Source: Legionella gresilensis
Lineage (GTDB): Bacteria; Pseudomonadota; Gammaproteobacteria; Legionellales; Legionellaceae
DNA length: 64,000 nucleotides
Direction: 5' to 3'
Assembly (NCBI RefSeq): GCF_900639865.1
Contig: NZ_CAAAHX010000001.1
Location: 109,645-173,644 of the forward strand
Shown: positions 19,325 through 28,677 of the stretch, piece by piece
Layout of the letters: every line of letters begins with the position of its first letter
How positions within the stretch are numbered: position 1 is the first letter of the stretch
Translations under genes and position numbers: made by a program
Notes under the pieces: model-generated
Told to the model about the DNA's origin: nothing
Databases searched by the model: none
The model's input: the letters and a program-made list of their open reading frames with translations, nothing else

Positions 19325-20341
19325 CTAACAAGCTTGGGAAGTAAGTGTTGGAATATAACCTAAACACTCATTGGCCTCTTTTTGCTCCAGAACAACTTTC
19401 ACTGCCGCTTTAAAAAAGCGATCGTTATACTGCAGCATTGTAATTAAATTTTGCTCTCTTTTTGAATTAAGATAGTTTTGTTTTTCTTTTTGCGATAACA
19501 AAACCCCATCAACTGTCACAGCATCAACGTTAAATAAACCGGATTTTTCTTCAATATTCAATAAAATACTATTGTTATTAATTATATGATCTAAGGCTCG
19601 TTCTACCGGTTGTCCTATCAAATGCGGATTAAAATTAAAATCTGCACAAAAAATTAGACTTTTATCTTGATAGCGATCCAAAACATACTGAATAAATTGA
19701 CAATATACTTGAGTGCGTGCTGAGAGTAATTTTTTGTCTGTTGTATAAACATCACCTGAAAATGGAAAATGTGCCAAAGCAACATATTTTGTTATTTCAC
19801 CATTTTGTAATTGCCATAACTGAAAGCGATTAACTAGATTTGGAAGAAGACTTATCCCATCTAAATTGACTTTACTAACTTTATAGTGATTATCAGCAAG
19901 CATCAATAAACCCCATTCTGGCCCTACTTCATTTGGCTTATGAAATTCATCTTTACTGATAAAGCGCTGCATTGCAGGGAAGGCTTTTAAACTATTATTT
20001 AAGAACTTAATATCATCATCTTTAATAGGCCCTTCACAAAGGCAAATTGCTTCAATTGAAGGATTATTCTTAACAGTTTCTGCAATAACATGTGCAACTT
20101 TATTTAGCCTTGTTTTATAATCTGCATCATCCTCGACAATACCAAATCCATTATTAAATCCTTTTCCCCTTTTCCTTCCTTGCATCATGACATTCCAAAA
20201 TAAAATACCGTCATGAACTATAGGGTGATGATCAGAAATCTTGCTTGCTATGACATCCTTATTGTTTAAACAAGCATACACATTTGGGACTTGAGCCGAT
20301 GCGTCATTAATTTCTTCTTCGTATTGAATTTGAGATTTCAT
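19325..20341 (-). CDS. Endonuclease/exonuclease/phosphatase-fold protein with apparently permuted motifs
   Basis: I set the start at ATG 20341 (338 residues) because GAGGA lies 9 nt upstream; a longer GTG start lacks this. The protein carries motifs of the Mg-dependent EEP superfamily (DNase I, sphingomyelinase, inositol phosphatases): ILFWN with Asn50, LCEGP with Glu103, LAHFPFSGD with His191, and FCADFNFNP with Asp234/Asn236, then TVDGVL. The usual C-terminal SDHxP motif is absent there; instead SDHHPI stands at residues 36-41, just before the first strand. This suggests circular permutation. No signal peptide is seen. Substrate unknown; an exported effector is possible. Confidence 0.7.
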   Translation of the reverse strand: MKSQIQYEEEINDASAQVPNVYACLNNKDVIASKISDHHPIVHDGILFWNVMMQGRKRGKGFNNGFGIVEDDADYKTRLNKVAHVIAETVKNNPSIEAICLCEGPIKDDDIKFLNNSLKAFPAMQRFISKDEFHKPNEVGPEWGLLMLADNHYKVSKVNLDGISLLPNLVNRFQLWQLQNGEITKYVALAHFPFSGDVYTTDKKLLSARTQVYCQFIQYVLDRYQDKSLIFCADFNFNPHLIGQPVERALDHIINNNSILLNIEEKSGLFNVDAVTVDGVLLSQKEKQNYLNSKREQNLITMLQYNDRFFKAAVKVVLEQKEANECLGYIPTLTSQAC

Positions 20342-20494
20342 AGCCTTGATCCTCACTAGAACTACTTGTACAAGACTATTTGTACAATGAAAATAAAAAA
20401 TGTAGGGTATTGCTAATAAATGATCACTAGCGCTATCTATTAAATAGGAAATATTAAATAAGTCCAGTGTTTTGTAATAATTTTTTTAACTAGG

Positions 20495-20530
20495 AAAATC
20501 CCGCTTAGAATTCAATTTTCTATGCGGGAT
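20495..20530 (-). terminator. Rho-independent terminator of lysS
   Basis: On the minus strand ATCCCGC (20530-20524) pairs with GCGGGAT (20504-20498), extended by an inner TAGAA/TTCTA stem, and is followed by TTTT. It lies about 26 bp after the lysS stop. Confidence 0.8.
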
Positions 20531-20556
20531 AAGTGGACAGAAAAATACAAATAGGA

Positions 20557-22047
20557 TTAGTCTAATTGACGTAGATGTGGAAATAAAATGACATCGCGTA
20601 TAGAAGGTGAATTAGTAAAAAGCATGACTAACCTATCAATACCAATACCTTCGCCTGCTGTTGGTGGTAAACCATACTCAAGGGCCTCAATATAATCATG
20701 GTCAAAGTGCATGGCTTCTAAATCCCCAGCTTCTTTTTCAGTAACTTGCTTATGAAAACGCTCAGCTTGATCTTCCGCATCATTAAGCTCTGAAAAACCA
20801 TTAGCAATCTCACGGCCAGCAATAAAAAATTCAAAGCGATCAGTAATAGTTGGATCTTTGTCGTTACGTCTTGCTAATGGTGATACTTCCGTTGGATAAC
20901 CCGTAATAAACGTGGGCTGAATTAATAAATGTTCCACTGTTTCTTCAAAAATAATCATTTGTAATTTACCTAATCCATCCGTAGATTTATAAGATAATTG
21001 CAACTGCTCTAAAATAGCTTTGCATTCCTCTACAGTTTCTAACTGAGTAGACGTTAGATTAGGATGGTAATGTAAAATTGCTTCTTTAACACTTAAGCGC
21101 GCAAAAGGTTCATTAAAATTAATTTCCTGACCTTGATAATTAATTTTTCGGCTACCTAAAACGACATCACATAAATGCTGCATTAAATCTTGGGTACAAT
21201 CCATTAAATCCTGATAATCGGCATATGCTTGATAAAATTCAACCATAGTAAATTCTGGATTATGGCGCGTTGAAATACCTTCATTACGAAAATTACGATT
21301 GATTTCATATACGCGTTCAAAGCCACCGACAACTAAACGCTTAAGATATAATTCAGGAGCAATACGTAAAAACATATCCATGTTTAAACTATTATGATGG
21401 GTAATAAATGGCCTGGCTAAAGCCCCCCCCGGAATAGGATGCATCATAGGTGTTTCTACTTCTAGAAAATGATGATTATCCATATATTGACGAAAAGCTT
21501 TAATTAATTGTGAGCGCATAAGAAAAGTGCGGCGCGAATCTTCATTGGCAATTAAATCCACATAGCGCTTGCGATAGCGCATTTCTTGATCAGCTAAACC
21601 ATGAAATTTATCAGGCAAAGGCCTTAGTGATTTTGTAAGCAAAACAACATTATTTGCATGAATACTCAGTTCCCCGGTATTAGTCTTAAATAATTCTCCT
21701 TCTACACCGACAATATCGCCTAAATCCCATTCTTTAAATTGCTCATAGATTTCGGGTAAATCATTTTGCTTTATATAGATTTGAATACGACCAGATACAT
21801 CTTGAATATGAAAAAAGCTTGCCTTACCCATAATCCGACGTAAAACAATACGGCCGGCAACAGCAACTTGAATTTTTTCTGCAGCTAATTCTTCTTTAGT
21901 ACAATCTTTATATTGATCTATTATATTAGTAGCATAGTATTTACGACGAAAATCATTAGGAAAATTAAATCCATGCTTGCGTAAATTAGCTAATTTTTGT
22001 TTACGAATTAAATATACTTCACTTTCATCTACTGTCACTTCTGTCAT
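20557..22047 (-). CDS. lysS: Lysyl-tRNA synthetase, class II
   Basis: The 496-residue protein has an N-terminal OB-fold anticodon-binding domain ([19 protein letters not shown]) and a class II catalytic core. Motif 2 is [23 protein letters not shown] and motif 3 is [13 protein letters not shown]. It charges tRNA-Lys. It overlaps the prfB stop by 4 nt; prfB-lysS is a conserved gene pair. Length is normal. Confidence 0.97.
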   Translation of the reverse strand: MTEVTVDESEVYLIRKQKLANLRKHGFNFPNDFRRKYYATNIIDQYKDCTKEELAAEKIQVAVAGRIVLRRIMGKASFFHIQDVSGRIQIYIKQNDLPEIYEQFKEWDLGDIVGVEGELFKTNTGELSIHANNVVLLTKSLRPLPDKFHGLADQEMRYRKRYVDLIANEDSRRTFLMRSQLIKAFRQYMDNHHFLEVETPMMHPIPGGALARPFITHHNSLNMDMFLRIAPELYLKRLVVGGFERVYEINRNFRNEGISTRHNPEFTMVEFYQAYADYQDLMDCTQDLMQHLCDVVLGSRKINYQGQEINFNEPFARLSVKEAILHYHPNLTSTQLETVEECKAILEQLQLSYKSTDGLGKLQMIIFEETVEHLLIQPTFITGYPTEVSPLARRNDKDPTITDRFEFFIAGREIANGFSELNDAEDQAERFHKQVTEKEAGDLEAMHFDHDYIEALEYGLPPTAGEGIGIDRLVMLFTNSPSIRDVILFPHLRQLD

Positions 22048-23154
22048 ACTGCTGCCCCTATACCAGCTTTTAAACTGGCTTCTATAAATTTATCTAGATC
22101 CCCATCTAATACAGCCTGCGTATTACTGGTTTCAACACCTGTTCTTAAATCTTTAATTCGTGATTGATCTAAGACATAAGAGCGTATTTGTGAGCCCCAA
22201 CCAATATCAGATTTTGTTGCTTCAAGCGCCTGCTGCTCTGCATTTTTCTTCTGTAGTTCCATTTCATAAAGCTTCGCTCGTAATTGCTTCATAGCGCTAT
22301 CTTTATTTTTATGCTGACTTCTATCTGTTTGACATTGCACCACAATACCTGTTGGCATATGGGTTATCCGTACTGCGGAATCAGTCCGGTTAACATGCTG
22401 CCCACCTGCGCCTGAAGCGCGATATGTATCAATACGTAAATCAGCGGGGTTGACTTCAATCTCTATATCCTCATCAACTTCAGGTGAAACAAATACAGCT
22501 GCAAATGATGTATGGCGTCTATTACCTGAATCAAAAGGTGACTTGCGAACTAAGCGATGGACGCCAGTTTCAGTCCGTAACCAACCATAAGCATATTCAC
22601 CAACTACATGAATAGTTGCACTTTTAATGCCGGCAACTTCACCTGGTGAACATTCTATTAAAGTCATATGAAAACCATGATGCTCACCCCAACGTAAATA
22701 CATACGTAGTAACATTTCCGCCCAATCTTGGGCTTCTGTTCCACCCGAGCCTGCTTGAATATCTAGATAAGCATTGGCGCCATCCATTTTACCTGAAAAC
22801 ATGCGGCGAAATTCTAATTTTGCTACTTGCTGTTCTAGTGATGCGACTTCTTTAGCAACGTCATTTATGGCTTCTTCATCACTTTCTTCACGCGCTATCT
22901 CAAAAAGTTCAGTCAAATCAAGAATATTTTTAGTTAAAAACTCTAATTGATGCACAACGGATTCTAGCTGTACACGCTCGCGTCCTAAGGCCTGAGCCAG
23001 CTCTGGGTTATCCCAAATAGCAGCAGATTCGAGCTCGCGCGTCACCTCTTCTAAGCGCTCTTGCTTACTATCGAAGTCAAAGATACCCCCGAAGTGCGTT
23101 GGTTCGCTCACTTAAATCATGTAAAGTTATATTAATTTGATTTATTTCAAGCAT
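22044..23154 (-). CDS. prfB: Peptide chain release factor 2 (with programmed +1 frameshift)
   Basis: RF2 recognises UGA and UAA and triggers peptide release. The start is ATG 23154, from which a 25-codon zero-frame segment runs to an in-frame TGA (23079-23077). Translation then continues in the +1 frame with [13 protein letters not shown], giving 369 residues, close to the 365 of E. coli RF2. The SPF tripeptide of domain 2 appears in [10 protein letters not shown], and the GGQ motif in [17 protein letters not shown] naive reading would begin at an internal GTG in the second frame and miss the start. It overlaps lysS. Confidence 0.95.
23076..23091 (-). promoter_or_regulatory. prfB programmed frameshift site
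   Basis: The minus strand reads CGGGGGTATCTTTGAC. It contains the internal Shine-Dalgarno-like GGGGG, the slippery CTT codon and the in-frame TGA followed by C. It differs from the E. coli site only in its first base. UGA is codon 26, as in E. coli. Low RF2 lets the ribosome pause and slip, so the site autoregulates prfB. Confidence 0.95.
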
Positions 23155-23319
23155 TTTAATTTTAATAGTAAGTTGATAAAGTGCTCTAGTTTACAGGTAA
23201 AGGCTAAAACAGGCTAGAAACAGGTGCAAACTTGGCATCTATCTTGTCTTTTCTTTTAAAATCGTTTAAAATTTTAGATCATATTGACTAATTTTTAATC
23301 CAATTATGTGGAGTTTACT

Positions 23320-23907
23320 ATGCCTCCTAGAAAAAAACCGAAAGATAAAGCTCAAGAAGAGCCCGGGGTTCAAATGCAAGACCTAAAGAATAGAAAGAAA
23401 AAGGCAGAAGAGGACAACGCACAAGCTACCCCTGCTTATAAAAATACTGCGCCTAAGAGTAAAGATTTTGAGGACATTATTAAAGATTTTGAAACAAAGT
23501 ATGGTAAGGATAACTATAAAAATAACACATTTATTTTTCCTACTATAGGTGAGGCTGAGAAATTTTTTGATGATCAAGCCAAAGAACCAAACAAGCGTGA
23601 GTTCTTTGTGCGTGCCATAGATGAAAATGGAAAATATACTGGTAAGAATTTATTTTCGTTAGGTACGGGTAAAATGTATGACGGATCCCTTATCGAAATA
23701 AAAGATAAAATATGCAAGGATCGTGAGGCACTTGAAAAGGCGAATAATCCAGCGGATAAAGAGGCAATTCAAAAATATAAACTCGCTGAAACAAGATTAG
23801 CTATGGTTATAGAGAAAGATAAGTTTCAACAAACTAAAAGCTCAACTAGTCAGTTTACACCTGAAAATGAAAAGCAAGAAGATACAAACGTACCAAAAAT
23901 GCAATAA
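23320..23907 (+). CDS. Uncharacterised hydrophilic protein, possible effector
   Basis: The ATG at 23320 follows GTGGAG at a good distance, giving 195 residues; an upstream GTG would add four. The protein is very charged, with a Lys/Glu-rich N-terminal third (PPRKKPKDKAQEEPG). The middle has a more ordered segment containing FFVRAIDENGKYTGKNLFSLG, and the tail is polar (PENEKQEDTNVPKMQ). There is no signal peptide or membrane segment. A Glu-rich stretch about 10 residues before a polar C-terminus resembles Dot/Icm export signals. I do not recognise a family. Confidence 0.7.
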   Translation: MPPRKKPKDKAQEEPGVQMQDLKNRKKKAEEDNAQATPAYKNTAPKSKDFEDIIKDFETKYGKDNYKNNTFIFPTIGEAEKFFDDQAKEPNKREFFVRAIDENGKYTGKNLFSLGTGKMYDGSLIEIKDKICKDREALEKANNPADKEAIQKYKLAETRLAMVIEKDKFQQTKSSTSQFTPENEKQEDTNVPKMQ

Positions 23908-23938
23908 CACGCTAGCTCCTCTACTAGTTATAAGTAAT

Positions 23939-25183
23939 TTACCACTTAGGACTAACTGGAGCTGACGTATTCGTCTTAAAGGGAATCGTAATATTTTCTG
24001 GGCGTTGCCAAAAAAGAAATTTTAATTTTTTTACTAGCAAGTAAGTAGAGGTTGAATTAGTGTCACTTGCTTTAGAGCGTTCTGTAAATTCCTCTTTCTG
24101 TTGTTCCTTTTTAACCTCTTTAACTATTTGGTGACCTAACTCTTCAGTCAAGGGTGTTCTACTAGTTAATTTTTCTTCTACTTCATTAATATGCTGCAAC
24201 TGCAATTGTAATCGTTCTCTAATGATTTTTTCACTTTTATCTAGAATTAATTTTTTAACTAAAGCAACAATACCTATCGCTACAAAAGTACCAACAGATA
24301 AGATAATACCACTTGGTAAAAACGACCAAGCAGCCATAATTCCAACAATTAAAATGGCTGCTATTAAGTTAATAAAAGTGCTATTTCGTCGATTAAAATA
24401 ACTATATTCATTACGAATGTGACTACGGTAAAGATTTAAATCTAGGGTAGTAGGTAATGCTTCTCTAGCGATATATTTAATAGCATAGTGACCTAATGAA
24501 ATGAGTTCCTTAGCAACATTTAAGACCGAAGCCAAAATAAATAAACCGCCAATAAGGGGCGTCATTGGTGAAGCGGCAATAATCCATAAAACATAAGCTA
24601 CAAAGTTAACAAGAAAACTTGCCACTACAAAGCCATTATCATGCAAACGTTTAAGTACTGTTCTTTTAGTATCTGTATGATTATTATAAAGATAATATCC
24701 TGTTGAAAAGACATGAGAAATAAGCCCTAAAACCGGTAGACTAAATGTAGATAAAATAAATGATTGCAGAGCAAGCCTTACTGTTACCAATTGCGGTATA
24801 AAAAGCGAAGAAAGAAAAATCATTAATGCACCAAACCCAGCCAAGGTAAGCTTTTTCCTACTTATCTGCGTTTTTTCATCTATTAATTGCAAGATATAGC
24901 TTATTTGAATAAAACCACGACGATTTAATTTTTCCAGAAATTGATAGAGATTTTTTCCCTTGATATAGCTGGACCATTGAGATTTAGGAATATTTAGATT
25001 GGCTAGAATATTTTGGACTTGTTCAACAATTTCCTCATCATCTGTAATAATAATTTCTTTGAAGTTAACCCTTAATGCATCTAGATTATACGTATAATAA
25101 GCTAATTCGTTTTTTACAACGTCTGCTCTATCTCCTTTAATATAATTATTAAATGCCTTTAGGTTATCTAATACTGATTTCAA
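23939..25183 (-). CDS. Uncharacterised multi-spanning membrane protein
   Basis: This 414-residue protein has a soluble N-terminal region (about 1-110). At least six hydrophobic segments follow, for example LAGFGALMIFLSSLFIP, FVVASFLVNFVAYVLWIIAA and INLIAAILIVGIMAAWSFLP. A charged helical tail with KEVKKEQQKEEFTE comes before the end. It has no known motif and no signal peptide. Neighbouring orphan genes and the mixed soluble/membrane layout fit an effector or a Legionella-specific membrane protein; I cannot choose. It converges on the 23320 gene. Confidence 0.7.
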   Translation of the reverse strand: MKSVLDNLKAFNNYIKGDRADVVKNELAYYTYNLDALRVNFKEIIITDDEEIVEQVQNILANLNIPKSQWSSYIKGKNLYQFLEKLNRRGFIQISYILQLIDEKTQISRKKLTLAGFGALMIFLSSLFIPQLVTVRLALQSFILSTFSLPVLGLISHVFSTGYYLYNNHTDTKRTVLKRLHDNGFVVASFLVNFVAYVLWIIAASPMTPLIGGLFILASVLNVAKELISLGHYAIKYIAREALPTTLDLNLYRSHIRNEYSYFNRRNSTFINLIAAILIVGIMAAWSFLPSGIILSVGTFVAIGIVALVKKLILDKSEKIIRERLQLQLQHINEVEEKLTSRTPLTEELGHQIVKEVKKEQQKEEFTERSKASDTNSTSTYLLVKKLKFLFWQRPENITIPFKTNTSAPVSPKW

Positions 25184-25290
25184 TGGAATAATTTAAGATA
25201 AATTAGGAATTAATAGCTACGCATATTAAAAAAATCTTCTTTCATTTGCAATGTTTTAGCCTTCATGGCTTTATTTTAGGCATCAATAGA

Positions 25291-25356
25291 CCACTTTCCT
25301 AACTGACAACAAGAGCAGTTAAAAAACTGAAAAAGCGCAGTGTGCAAGAAGTACAT
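25291..25356. repeat. Decayed copy of intergenic element family A
   Basis: The segment CCACTTTCCTAACTG...CTGAAAAAGCGCAGTGTGC...GAAGTACAT follows the order of the intact element at 1773-1935 (CCTCTTTCCAAACTG...CTGAAAAAGTATCGTGTCATGAAGTACAT). The similarity is imperfect and only one end is present. It overlaps the dsbD terminator. Confidence 0.4.
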
Positions 25357-25364
25357 TGCGCTTT
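25332..25364 (-). terminator. Rho-independent terminator of dsbD
   Basis: AAAGCGCA (25332-25339) pairs with TGCGCTTT (25357-25364), extended to a 14-pair stem with two G-T wobbles and a 5-nt loop. On the minus strand it is followed by TTTTTC. It starts 7 bp after the dsbD stop. Confidence 0.75.
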
Positions 25365-25370
25365 GTTAAG

Positions 25371-26720
25371 TTATTTAGCTTTCTTAAGTAGTGATAACAT
25401 TTCTGCTTTATTTAAATAGCCAGCAGAAGTAAGTTGACTTCGTTCAGCGCCTAATGAATCAAAGAAAATCATTTCAGGCAAACCATAAATCGCGAATCTC
25501 TTCTTAATTTTACGCGTTTCAGGGGTATTCTCGCTTAAATTCACCTTCAGGCTAACTAATCCATCCATGGTTCTAATAACATCTGGTTGATTGAAAACAT
25601 GCGCCTCCATCGCCTGGCAATCACTACACCAAGTTGCATAAAATTCAAGAAACACAGGTTTATGAGCTTGCTTGGCCTGAATCAAATGAGTATTAATTTC
25701 CTCTAATGTATTTACCTTTATAAAAGGAGCCTGTTTAGGTGCTGAGACAGCATTAGCATTATTTTTAATCATAGTTGGGACTGACGAATACAATATGACC
25801 CCACTTATCATTAGGCCCAGACTACCAAAGACTTGCATGACTTTCTGCCCATTTGATGATGTATTTTGAAAAAGTCCTAGATAAAAACTTACCAAGATGA
25901 GTAAAAGCGCCCATAAAACATCAATAATGGCATTAGGAAGAATTCTAGATAACATCCAAATAGCCATTGCTAGCATTAAAAAGCCAAAAAACTGTTTAAT
26001 TTTAATCATCCAGAGGCCTGTACTAGGTAATAGAGAGCCGTATCCTGCGCCTACCAACAGCAATGGGGTTCCCATACCTAAGGCCATTACAAATAAGATT
26101 AAGCCACCTTTTAATACTTGGCCTTCTTGCCCAATATAAGTTAATACCCCAATTAAAGGCGCAGTTACGCAGGGTGAAACAATTAAGGTTGAAATTACAC
26201 CCATTAAAGCAACAGAAATAAAGCTCCTCTTACTACTCTTTTGGCTTAGCTGGCTTAAACGAGAATTAAACGAACTAGGCAGACTTAAATGGAAAATATC
26301 TAACATAGATAATGCCATTAGTATAAATAAAACGCTAAAGGCGCCAATAATCCAAGGCTGCTGCATTAAAGTTTGTACCGTACTACCTAAATAAGCAGCT
26401 AGCATTCCTGCTAGAGCATAGGTCAATGCCATACCTATCACATAGGCTGCTGACAGCTTAAAAGCCCTTGATAAGGATAAAGCATTTTGGCCCACGATGA
26501 TGCCCGATAAAATAGGCACCATAGGTAGTACACAGGGTGTAAAAGCTAATAATACACCAAGCCCAAAAAAGATAGTTAAATAAACCCAGGGCCCATTATT
26601 TTGAATAAGGTGCGCTAATGTTAAAGGATTTGAGCTATCAAAACCGACAGGTAGCGCCCACGTAGAGCTAACAATACCTATAAGCCCTATTAAGATTAAT
26701 AAATAAGTATTCTTTTTCAT
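25371..26720 (-). CDS. dsbD: Thiol:disulfide interchange protein DsbD, short form without the N-terminal domain
   Basis: This 449-residue protein has a cleavable or anchoring N-terminal segment followed by eight membrane segments of the DsbD beta domain. Their cysteines are in FTPCVLPMVPIL and SPCVTAPLIG. A C-terminal thioredoxin-like gamma domain contains WCSDC at residues 364-368. The domain moves electrons from cytoplasmic thioredoxin to the periplasm. The N-terminal alpha domain of E. coli DsbD (565 residues) is missing; only about 40 residues precede the first beta-domain helix. GAGGA precedes the start. A separate periplasmic partner would be needed. Confidence 0.9.
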   Translation of the reverse strand: MKKNTYLLILIGLIGIVSSTWALPVGFDSSNPLTLAHLIQNNGPWVYLTIFFGLGVLLAFTPCVLPMVPILSGIIVGQNALSLSRAFKLSAAYVIGMALTYALAGMLAAYLGSTVQTLMQQPWIIGAFSVLFILMALSMLDIFHLSLPSSFNSRLSQLSQKSSKRSFISVALMGVISTLIVSPCVTAPLIGVLTYIGQEGQVLKGGLILFVMALGMGTPLLLVGAGYGSLLPSTGLWMIKIKQFFGFLMLAMAIWMLSRILPNAIIDVLWALLLILVSFYLGLFQNTSSNGQKVMQVFGSLGLMISGVILYSSVPTMIKNNANAVSAPKQAPFIKVNTLEEINTHLIQAKQAHKPVFLEFYATWCSDCQAMEAHVFNQPDVIRTMDGLVSLKVNLSENTPETRKIKKRFAIYGLPEMIFFDSLGAERSQLTSAGYLNKAEMLSLLKKAK

Positions 26721-26876
26721 ATAGTCCTCATAATCTATATATAGCTAACTTTCATTAGCTACTTAATCTAAATTTAACTGAAACAATAGGATTAAACCTG
26801 CTAATGGATTAAGGCTTTAACCTAAGCTCAGCATTTAAAATTATTTGCTTAAATTTTTAAAACTAGACTACATAAA

Positions 26877-27182
26877 TTAAATAGGTGGCTTAAAAGGCGA
26901 CTCACGTGGCGGGGTAGAAATTAAATAAGGTATAGCAAAGAACAATAGACCAATAGGAATAAATAAATAGGGCAAACAACCTAAGTATTGTTCCTCGGCT
27001 GTATAGTAAGTAGAAGCTTGACACAAAGCGTTTATTGCTGCTCTAGTTGGGCATTCTGTGGTTTGAGTATATTGGCTGGTTGATAAAGGCTGTTTATTCA
27101 GAAAAAGAGAAACGGGCTTAATAAAAGTAAAAATTAAGCTTAGAATAAAGAAATACTTAACTATAGGGTTAGATATCTTCAT
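26877..27182 (-). CDS. Small two-span membrane protein
   Basis: This 101-residue protein has two hydrophobic segments: VKYFFILSLIFTFIKPVSLFL at the N-terminus and YLFIPIGLLFFAIPYLI near the C-terminus. A short loop with three cysteines lies between them, and the tail is proline-rich (PPRESPFKPPI). It does not resemble a family I know. It lies upstream of dsbD on the same strand with a 156-bp gap. Confidence 0.6.
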   Translation of the reverse strand: MKISNPIVKYFFILSLIFTFIKPVSLFLNKQPLSTSQYTQTTECPTRAAINALCQASTYYTAEEQYLGCLPYLFIPIGLLFFAIPYLISTPPRESPFKPPI

Positions 27183-27475
27183 AATAAAAATATTAACACA
27201 AGAAATTTATTCTAACAAATAGGGTTATTATTTACCTTTAAACCTTTATTGAAATCCTAACTATGATTAAATGCTTGAATTCAAATCTTTTTCTATTTCT
27301 TTAAAGTTCAATCAAAACTATTTAATTTTTTTACCTAAAAAATTTTTTATACTTATTTTTGCCATATTTATACCAATTTGTTAATCAATTAACTATTTTA
27401 GAAAAGTGTTAACTATGTAGAGACTAATTATTTCTGCAATTTAACTAGTTTATATGAAAATTTACAGGAAATTTT

Positions 27476-27708
27476 ATGCTATACCGCTTAAAAATTACTA
27501 AATCTCCTGAGAGCATGGACAAATTTGCTACGATCCCAACTACAACTAATGAGCTAGACTTGAGCAATTATGAGTTATATATATATTTAATTCTAATAAT
27601 CTAGTTAAAGCTTTGTTCTTTTATAATGAGTGTGGCCCAAATTTTAGAAATGATAAACAAAGCTTTAATGTTAACTTACTTTTACTGAAAATTTACTACA
27701 CAGCTTAA
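27476..27708 (+). pseudogene. Leucine-rich-repeat protein remnant broken at a (TA)5 repeat
   Basis: An ATG at 27476, preceded by AGGAAA, opens a 42-codon frame with IPTTTNELDLSNYELYI, a pattern like the first repeat of Legionella LRR proteins. The frame ends soon after (TA)5 at 27576-27585. The adjacent frame then reads FNSNNLVKALFFYNE and stays open to TAA at 27706. Deleting one TA would join both parts into 76 residues. It is either a dying gene fragment or a short gene switched by repeat slippage. Confidence 0.45.
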
Positions 27709-27714
27709 ATTACT

Positions 27715-28488
27715 CTAACCCGCCTTCTTCCTATTTTTATTTTTCCACTCAGTATCAATCGATCCCTTCTCTAAACTCTTTAAGCTATGATCAAGAGCTA
27801 CTCGTTCATCAAATACAAAACAGTGCCCTTCCCACATAGAGTTTTCAACAGGCATGGTAGCAAGGTAATTTAAAATACCACCATTTAACTGATAAACTTG
27901 CTTAAAACCTAATTTCTTTAAATAAGCTGTGGATTTCTCACAACGAATCCCACCTGTACAATACATAGCAACTTTCTTGTCTTTTTTATCAAGCAAATGT
28001 TTTTCCACATAGGCAGGGAGGTCTCTAAAATTTTCTGTTTCTGGATTAATAGCGCCTTTAAAGGTACCCAACTTCACTTCATAATCATTTCGTGTATCAA
28101 TAACAACAACATTAGGATCGGCAAGTAATTCATTCCATTCTTCCGGTGTCAAATGAATGCCTGTCTCATCTTTGGGATTTATTTCAGGTGTACCTAAAGT
28201 GACAATTTCTTTGCGTAATTTTACCTTTGCTTTATCAAACGGATTAAAATCGTCATAGGTTTTACGAAAAGATAGCTCACTTAATTCAGTAAAGCTTTTT
28301 AAATAATTTTCTAAATAAGTGACTGAGTCCTCTTCTCCACAAAACGTGCCATTTATACCTTCTGCAGCTAAAATAATGGTGCCACGAATATTTTTTTCCT
28401 TCATAACCATTAATAATGGTTCTTTCATCGCTTCGTAACTGGTAAGAGACGTAAAATAATAAAAGGTTGCTATTGTATATAAACTCAT
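27715..28488 (-). CDS. trhO: tRNA uridine-34 hydroxylase TrhO (rhodanese-fold)
   Basis: The 257-residue protein has an N-terminal acylphosphatase-like domain (YYFTSLTSYEAMKEPL and RGTIILAAEGINGTFCG) and a rhodanese domain with VIDTRNDYEVKLGTFKGAINP. The active loop is CTGGIRCEKSTAYL. TrhO hydroxylates U34 in tRNA using oxygen, the first step towards 5-(carboxy)methoxyuridine. Motifs are complete and length is near the family norm, with a shorter C-terminus than E. coli YceA. Confidence 0.92.
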   Translation of the reverse strand: MSLYTIATFYYFTSLTSYEAMKEPLLMVMKEKNIRGTIILAAEGINGTFCGEEDSVTYLENYLKSFTELSELSFRKTYDDFNPFDKAKVKLRKEIVTLGTPEINPKDETGIHLTPEEWNELLADPNVVVIDTRNDYEVKLGTFKGAINPETENFRDLPAYVEKHLLDKKDKKVAMYCTGGIRCEKSTAYLKKLGFKQVYQLNGGILNYLATMPVENSMWEGHCFVFDERVALDHSLKSLEKGSIDTEWKNKNRKKAG

Positions 28489-28677
28489 TTTTGACCTAGT
28501 TAAACTTCTTTCTAATCAACTATATTATATCTAATTCTAGTTAATGAGGCTGTACTAAGATAAAAGTGCTAATAAAAAAACCATATTTTATCTTAAAATT
28601 TAGTTAATGAGTACTAAAAGCTTTTTTATTTGAACTTAAATTATTTTTTACTATTTACTTATTTTTGTTTCCTTTAG

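Noticed and set aside
23360..23380. CGGGGTTCAAATGC string resembling a tRNA T-arm
   Set aside because: It is inside a coding frame and no cloverleaf forms around it.
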